From Bacteroidota bacterium (GTDB lineage Bacteria > Bacteroidota > Bacteroidia > Bacteroidales > Lentimicrobiaceae), in NCBI GenBank assembly GCA_023428585.1, contig JAEYXG010000168.1, positions 1-17,975 on the forward strand: 17,975 nucleotides of DNA. Direction: 5' to 3'. Below the pieces are notes generated by a model that saw only the letters and a program-made list of their open reading frames with translations, ran no database searches and was not told the origin of the DNA. This document shows positions 13,880 through 17,975 of this stretch, piece after piece (within the stretch, counting starts at the first letter, position 1; each line of letters begins with the position of its first letter). The position numbers and the translations under genes were made by a program.

Positions 13880-15286
13880 TTAAAGACTGGAAGTTGTTTT
13901 TATTATCCAGTCGGCAATTATTTTTAATGCAACAGGAGAAACAGTCTGCTCAATTTCGGCATATTCTGATGGGTTGCCGGTTGTGCTTTCCTGAAAGAGA
14001 TGGTTTAAACCCGGTATTTCATTGATCGTCACATTGGTATTGCCTCCATTTAGCAATGCCTGCTGAATAGCATTAAGATTGACTTTTGAGGGCACTTGAA
14101 GATCATTGGAACCGTTAATAGCTAATACCGGGCACTTAACCCGTTTAAGATTATCAATCGGGTCATGTTTTATAAAATACTTCATCCATGGTGAATCCAT
14201 TTGGTTAATGGTCATTTCAATGAAATCATCATTAGAAACTCCTTGCGGTATCAGAGAATCATGGATGTTATTTATAACCTGATGCATAAGTCTTTTCAAA
14301 TCCGATTTGAGAGAATCCGGATTATTGTTACTCAAAACGATGTCAAACAATTGCCGGTTAATAGACCTCATATCAGCAAGTTCAGCACTTGAAGCACCTG
14401 AAACTTTGCCAATGGCTTCCTGCTGCATTAGTAAAAGTTCATCTCCTCTAACGCCGGTACCTGCCATCAATACTATAAAAGCCACATCTTTTGAACGAGA
14501 TGCAACCATAGGAGCAATAATTCCTCCTTCACTATGGCCAATAAGTCCAATTTGAGTATTATCAATGTCCTTACGAGTTTTAAGGTAATTAATAGCCGCT
14601 TCTACATCTTTTGAGAAGTCAAATGAAGTAGCGGAACTGAAGTCCCCTGTAGATTTTGCGGTTCCTCTGTCATCAAAACGCAATACCGCTATTCCATTCC
14701 TTGTTAGATAATCGGAAATGATGAGAAAAGGTTTGTGTCCAAGAAGTTCCTCATCCCGGTTTTGAGGTCCACTACCAGAAATTAATATTACTATCGGATA
14801 TCTGCTTTTATCATGTGGAACTGATAGAGTTCCAGCCAATTTGACTGAATCAGTATAATTATATATTACTACATCTTCTGTCAGATAAGGGTAAGGTTTA
14901 CTAGGTTCCTGTGGCCTGATTACAGTCTTTTTTTCAGGAACACTCCTGGTCAAATCCATAGGAAATGATTGTCCCCCTTGGGTAAAGGTTCCAATAATTT
15001 TCTCCTCCCCAGATAACGCACCTTCAAATACAATTGTGGCAGCAGTATGAGTAAGCTTCAATTGATTATTATTAAATTCAGTAGTAGACATGGGTATGCC
15101 AAATGCACCTTGATCCGGGCTATCCATGGTTGATGAATATCCATCAGCTTCTTTAGTTAGGTTAAATACAATTCTGAGTTCCATGCCTCTAATTTTAAGT
15201 ATTCCATTCCAAGCACCGCTAATATCTTGTGCCATCATAAGGTTACCGATAGTTAAGAATAAGGAAATCAGGAGAATCTTTTTCAT
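13880..15286 (-). CDS. Secreted alpha/beta hydrolase (serine aminopeptidase/esterase type)
   Basis: A 468-residue exported hydrolase. A signal peptide (about 1-19, cut after MAQ) leads into a beta-rich N-terminal domain (about 20-115, DISGAWNGILKIRGMELRIVF...) often found before hydrolases of this kind in the phylum. The alpha/beta hydrolase domain (about 135-468) has the oxyanion-loop region ISGSGPQNRDEELLGHK, the nucleophile elbow GHSEGG (S252), the acid D395 (NGSNDLQVP) and H429 (GLNHLF), a complete catalytic triad. A lid-like helical insert is at about 280-375. Members are called serine aminopeptidase S33, dienelactone-hydrolase-like or esterase; the substrate cannot be given. A -7 box lies 47-54 bp upstream. 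The gene stands alone. Confidence 0.9.
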   Translation of the reverse strand: MKKILLISLFLTIGNLMMAQDISGAWNGILKIRGMELRIVFNLTKEADGYSSTMDSPDQGAFGIPMSTTEFNNNQLKLTHTAATIVFEGALSGEEKIIGTFTQGGQSFPMDLTRSVPEKKTVIRPQEPSKPYPYLTEDVVIYNYTDSVKLAGTLSVPHDKSRYPIVILISGSGPQNRDEELLGHKPFLIISDYLTRNGIAVLRFDDRGTAKSTGDFSSATSFDFSKDVEAAINYLKTRKDIDNTQIGLIGHSEGGIIAPMVASRSKDVAFIVLMAGTGVRGDELLLMQQEAIGKVSGASSAELADMRSINRQLFDIVLSNNNPDSLKSDLKRLMHQVINNIHDSLIPQGVSNDDFIEMTINQMDSPWMKYFIKHDPIDNLKRVKCPVLAINGSNDLQVPSKVNLNAIQQALLNGGNTNVTINEIPGLNHLFQESTTGNPSEYAEIEQTVSPVALKIIADWIIKTTSSL

Positions 15287-15332
15287 GCCGCTTAATTATT
15301 AAGGATAATTGTCAATTGAACTAAAATTCAAA

Positions 15333-15340
15333 CAAATATA
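15333..15340 (-). promoter_or_regulatory. Candidate -7 promoter element for the secreted hydrolase
   Basis: The minus strand reads TATATTTG, a perfect TAnnTTTG match; the start would be near 15326, with a leader of about 40 nt before the ATG at 15286. A TTG at ideal -33 spacing is missing. Confidence 0.4.
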
Positions 15341-15425
15341 TTGCAAACTTTCAAGCAAGATGATCAAAAAGATGATGATTCAGCAAAAGCGAGATCAATC
15401 ATGATTAAATGAATTGTTTTTAGGC

Positions 15426-15433
15426 TAAATTTG
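15426..15433 (+). promoter_or_regulatory. Candidate -7 promoter element for cutC, only 5 bp before the ATG
   Basis: TAAATTTG matches TAnnTTTG perfectly and ends 5 bp before the ATG at 15439. A start 5-7 bp downstream would fall on or beside the A of the ATG, so the transcript could be leaderless. The nearest TTG is only 9 bp upstream, which is not the usual spacing. Confidence 0.4.
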
Positions 15434-15438
15434 TCCAC

Positions 15439-16182
15439 ATGAACAAAAAGATCTTGATAGAGATATGTGTTGAAAATATTGAATCTGCTCTAATTTCGCA
15501 ACGAGGGGGTGCTGATCGCATAGAACTTTGCAGTGCATTGAATATAGGTGGAGTAACCCCTTCAAAAGGCATGATTGAGTATGCCGTTTCACATTTGAAA
15601 ATCCCTGTTAATGTTCTCATTCGGCCACGGGGTGGGGATTTCTTATATACAAACGCTGAGTTCAATGTAATGAAGGCTGATATATTTACTGCTAAGGTGG
15701 CCGGAGCCTCAGGGGTTGTAGTTGGGATGTTGAATTCTGATGGCACTGTAGATACATGTAGGATGAAGGAAGTTGTGGAAATGTGCAGTCCGATGACAGT
15801 TACATTTCATAGAGCGTTTGATATGGTCAAAGAACAGTTTTCAGCACTTGAACAAATAATTGAGCTTGGCTGCAACAGGATTTTAACATCGGGGGGGGCA
15901 TTTCAGGCAACAAGCGGTAGCCCGATTATTACTGAACTGGTTCAGAAATCAGCACAACGCATTATAATTATGCCTGGCTCAGGCATTAATGAGAAAAACT
16001 TTGCTGAACTCGTAGAAGCCACTGGGTGCAGGGAATATCACCTTTCTGCATCAGGATTATTCAAGAGCAAAATGAGATATGAGAATAGTGAACTTTCAGA
16101 TGTTTTTCCATCCTCTCATTTACTGACTGATCTAAGGAAAGTTGAAATGATTTGTTCAATGGCTGAGTCATTGTCTGAATGA
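15439..16182 (+). CDS. cutC: CutC family protein (copper homeostasis)
   Basis: A 247-residue TIM-barrel protein that fits the CutC family throughout. The N-terminus ILIEICVENIESALISQRGG is followed by ADRIELCSALNIGGVTPS, VNVLIRPRGGDFLYT, a central TFHRAFDM motif and the NRILTSGGAF loop, which are the family's conserved points. CutC was linked to copper tolerance, but its biochemical activity is not established. It is cytoplasmic. The codons for S-G-G-A contain a run of eight G (15891-15898), unusual in such AT-rich DNA, and a place where slippage or a sequencing error could break the frame. The -7 box lies so close to the ATG that the mRNA may be leaderless. The GH92 gene follows after 54 bp on the same strand. 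Confidence 0.94.
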   Translation: MNKKILIEICVENIESALISQRGGADRIELCSALNIGGVTPSKGMIEYAVSHLKIPVNVLIRPRGGDFLYTNAEFNVMKADIFTAKVAGASGVVVGMLNSDGTVDTCRMKEVVEMCSPMTVTFHRAFDMVKEQFSALEQIIELGCNRILTSGGAFQATSGSPIITELVQKSAQRIIIMPGSGINEKNFAELVEATGCREYHLSASGLFKSKMRYENSELSDVFPSSHLLTDLRKVEMICSMAESLSE

Positions 16183-16192
16183 TCTGATCATA

Positions 16193-16219
16193 ATTAATCA
16201 ATTAGTTATTAATCAATTA
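16193..16219. repeat. 12-bp direct repeat between cutC and the GH92 gene
   Basis: ATTAATCAATTA occurs at 16193-16204 and again at 16208-16219, a spacing of 15 bp. It lies 18 bp upstream of the GH92 ATG. It could be a tandem regulator site; AT-rich composition makes chance more likely than for a GC-richer repeat. Confidence 0.4.
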
Positions 16220-16236
16220 AAGGAAATTTTATACCA

Positions 16237-17975
16237 ATGATGAATATCAGAATTGCATTATTAATGTTAATAGCAATATTTAGCATAAAAACTTCAGGCT
16301 TCGCCCAGGTAGACCTCATTAAGTGTGTCAATCCTTTTATTGGTACCGGTGGTCACGGCCATACCTTTCCGGGAGCCACGGTTCCTTTTGGAATGGTACA
16401 ATTGAGCCCAGATACCAGGTTGGAAGGATGGGATGGTTGTGGCGGTTATCATTATACTGACAGTATCATCTATGGTTTCAGTCACACTCATTTAAGTGGT
16501 ACAGGTATCCCGGATTATGGAGATATTCTGCTCATGCCTTTCACAGGTCAAGAATACTGGAATAATGGTTATGATGGTAATCCCGGTTATAGGAGCAAAT
16601 TCTCTCACAAGAGTGAAACTGCATCACCTGGGTACTATAGTGTAAAATTACTGGATGATAATATAAATGTTGAGTTGACAGCTGCCAACAGAGCGGGTTT
16701 TCATTCATATACATTCAAAAATGGGGAAATTCAGAAAGTGTTGATTGATCTTGAACATCGCGATAATGTTACCAATTCATGGATTAAAGTAGTATCTGAC
16801 AATGAAATTGAAGGTTATAGAGGTTCAACTGCATGGGCAAATGATCAAAGAGTGTATTTTGTTATTGAATTCTCGGATAGAATATCAGAAGTAAAAATGG
16901 CCCTGAACAATATTCCTATTACTGAAATGGAACATGTTGAAGGTAAAAATATCAAGGCAATATTAAATTTTGGACAATCTTCCGGACGCCCTCTGTATGC
17001 TAAGGTGGGTATTTCATCAATCAGTGCTGAAAATGCTAGGTTAAATCTTGAATCCTCAATAAAGGATTGGGATTTTGAGAAGGTTAAAAAGAAGGCTGAA
17101 GAACTATGGAACGAAGAACTAAGTAAAATTGAAGTAAAACCTGATGACGCAAATAGTGATTTTCTCACAGTTTTTTATACAGCCCTTTATCATACAATGG
17201 TTAGTCCTAATCTCTTCAGTGATGTCAATGGATCATATTTAGGCCGTGATTTCAAGGAACATAAAACAGAGCGCGATTATTATACTGTATTTTCACTATG
17301 GGATACATACAGAGCTCTACATCCCCTTTTGACAATCATTGATCAAAAAAGAACAAATAACTTTATCCGAACATTTATCAAACAGTATGAGGATGGCGGT
17401 TTATTGCCAGTTTGGGAATTAGCTGCGAATGAAACATGGTGTATGATAGGCTACCATGCCATACCTGTTATTGTAGATGCATATATGAAAGGCATTCGAG
17501 ATTATAATATTGAAACAGTATTTGAAGCAATGCTTAAAAGTGCCAATCAGGATCATTTTGGTCTCTCATATTATAAAAAGTATGGATTTATACCTGCAGA
17601 ATCAGATCATGAATCAGTTTCTAAAACTTTAGAATATGCTTATGACGATTGGTGCATTGCTAATATGTCAGAATCAATTGGTAAAAAACAATTTTCTGAG
17701 AACTTTATGATCAGAGCACAGGGGTATAAGCATCTTTTTGATTCAAATACAGGATTTATGAGGGCAAGATATAATGGAGCTTGGTTCATGCCTTTTGACG
17801 CACGAGAAGTAAACTTTAACTATACTGAAGCCAATTCATGGCAATACAGCTTTTATGTACCGCATGATATGGATAACTTCAAACAAATGCATGGTGGTAA
17901 TGATGGCCTGGAAAAAAAGCTTGATGATTTGTTCTCAGCACCCATTGAAACAACTGGAAGAGAGCAGTCGGACAT
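16237..17975 (+). CDS. GH92 alpha-mannosidase, N-terminal ~579 residues (runs off the right edge)
   Basis: A secreted glycoside hydrolase of family 92, usually about 740-760 residues; the window ends after codon 579 with no stop. The ATG at 16237 (or the next codon) starts a signal peptide of about 24 residues (hydrophobic core, cut after FAQ). The N-terminal beta-sandwich follows with KCVNPFIGTGGHGHTFPGA (29-47) and PFGMVQLSPDT (50-60), the family's signature. Further on come SLWDTYRALHPLLT and, near 17580-17660, an AESDHESVSKTLEYAYDDW segment, the place of the conserved catalytic-acid region. GH92 enzymes are calcium-dependent exo-alpha-mannosidases, mostly alpha-1,2, and trim mannan or high-mannose glycans in the periplasm. 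No SusC/SusD or regulator gene is in view, so whether it belongs to a utilisation locus is unknown. Confidence 0.95.
   Translation, partial: MMNIRIALLMLIAIFSIKTSGFAQVDLIKCVNPFIGTGGHGHTFPGATVPFGMVQLSPDTRLEGWDGCGGYHYTDSIIYGFSHTHLSGTGIPDYGDILLMPFTGQEYWNNGYDGNPGYRSKFSHKSETASPGYYSVKLLDDNINVELTAANRAGFHSYTFKNGEIQKVLIDLEHRDNVTNSWIKVVSDNEIEGYRGSTAWANDQRVYFVIEFSDRISEVKMALNNIPITEMEHVEGKNIKAILNFGQSSGRPLYAKVGISSISAENARLNLESSIKDWDFEKVKKKAEELWNEELSKIEVKPDDANSDFLTVFYTALYHTMVSPNLFSDVNGSYLGRDFKEHKTERDYYTVFSLWDTYRALHPLLTIIDQKRTNNFIRTFIKQYEDGGLLPVWELAANETWCMIGYHAIPVIVDAYMKGIRDYNIETVFEAMLKSANQDHFGLSYYKKYGFIPAESDHESVSKTLEYAYDDWCIANMSESIGKKQFSENFMIRAQGYKHLFDSNTGFMRARYNGAWFMPFDAREVNFNYTEANSWQYSFYVPHDMDNFKQMHGGNDGLEKKLDDLFSAPIETTGREQSD

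Overview
The window reads as AT-rich chromosomal DNA of a Bacteroidota bacterium, probably class Bacteroidia. The evidence is the rpmG - DUF4295 - ftsY - rimO gene order (DUF4295 is a family I know only from this phylum), several copies of the phylum's -7 promoter element TAnnTTTG just upstream of genes, few Shine-Dalgarno sequences, a lipoprotein with an SSC lipobox, and a secreted GH92 mannosidase. Nothing suggests a phage, plasmid, insertion sequence, CRISPR array or tRNA/rRNA. Most genes are housekeeping or stress-related with a few secreted hydrolases.

Layout. 1-226 (minus) is the start of a HEAT-like gene that leaves the window. 262-579 (minus) holds a compact transcription unit with no convincing protein: promoter, about 318 nt of foldable RNA whose ends pair, and a strong intrinsic terminator. 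I regard this as the most interesting object here. 735-3381 (minus) is a two-gene operon: a RelA-type ppGpp synthetase with a ruined hydrolase site (GTG start) and a 161-aa unknown protein. 3434-5253 (minus) is clpS - nfeD - floA (N-degron adaptor plus a flotillin membrane-microdomain pair), closed by a GC-rich terminator. 5355-8173 holds single genes: a CoA-pyrophosphatase-type Nudix hydrolase (+), an OsmC-like protein (-), a lipoprotein serine hydrolase (+) and a hotdog thioesterase (-). 8280-11144 (minus) is rimO, ftsY, DUF4295 and rpmG, a ribosome and protein-targeting block with a terminator between DUF4295 and ftsY. xerD (+) is divergent from it. 12263-15286 (minus) holds an acidic unknown protein, a short-chain dehydrogenase (GTG start) and a secreted alpha/beta hydrolase. 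15439-17975 (+) is cutC followed by the first ~579 codons of a GH92 alpha-mannosidase that runs off the end.

Starts. Three proteins appear to start with a non-ATG codon: relA GTG, the SDR GTG, and rimO TTG. The ftsY and xerD frames extend upstream of their likely true starts; a terminator (ftsY) and a -7 box (xerD) argue for the internal ATGs used here. DUF4295 is only 51 codons long and was found by reading the rpmG-ftsY gap.

I did not find an obvious new defence, mobile or biosynthetic system. The orphan structured RNA at 262-579, with palindromic GTTAAC repeats upstream of its promoter, is the best candidate for something undescribed.
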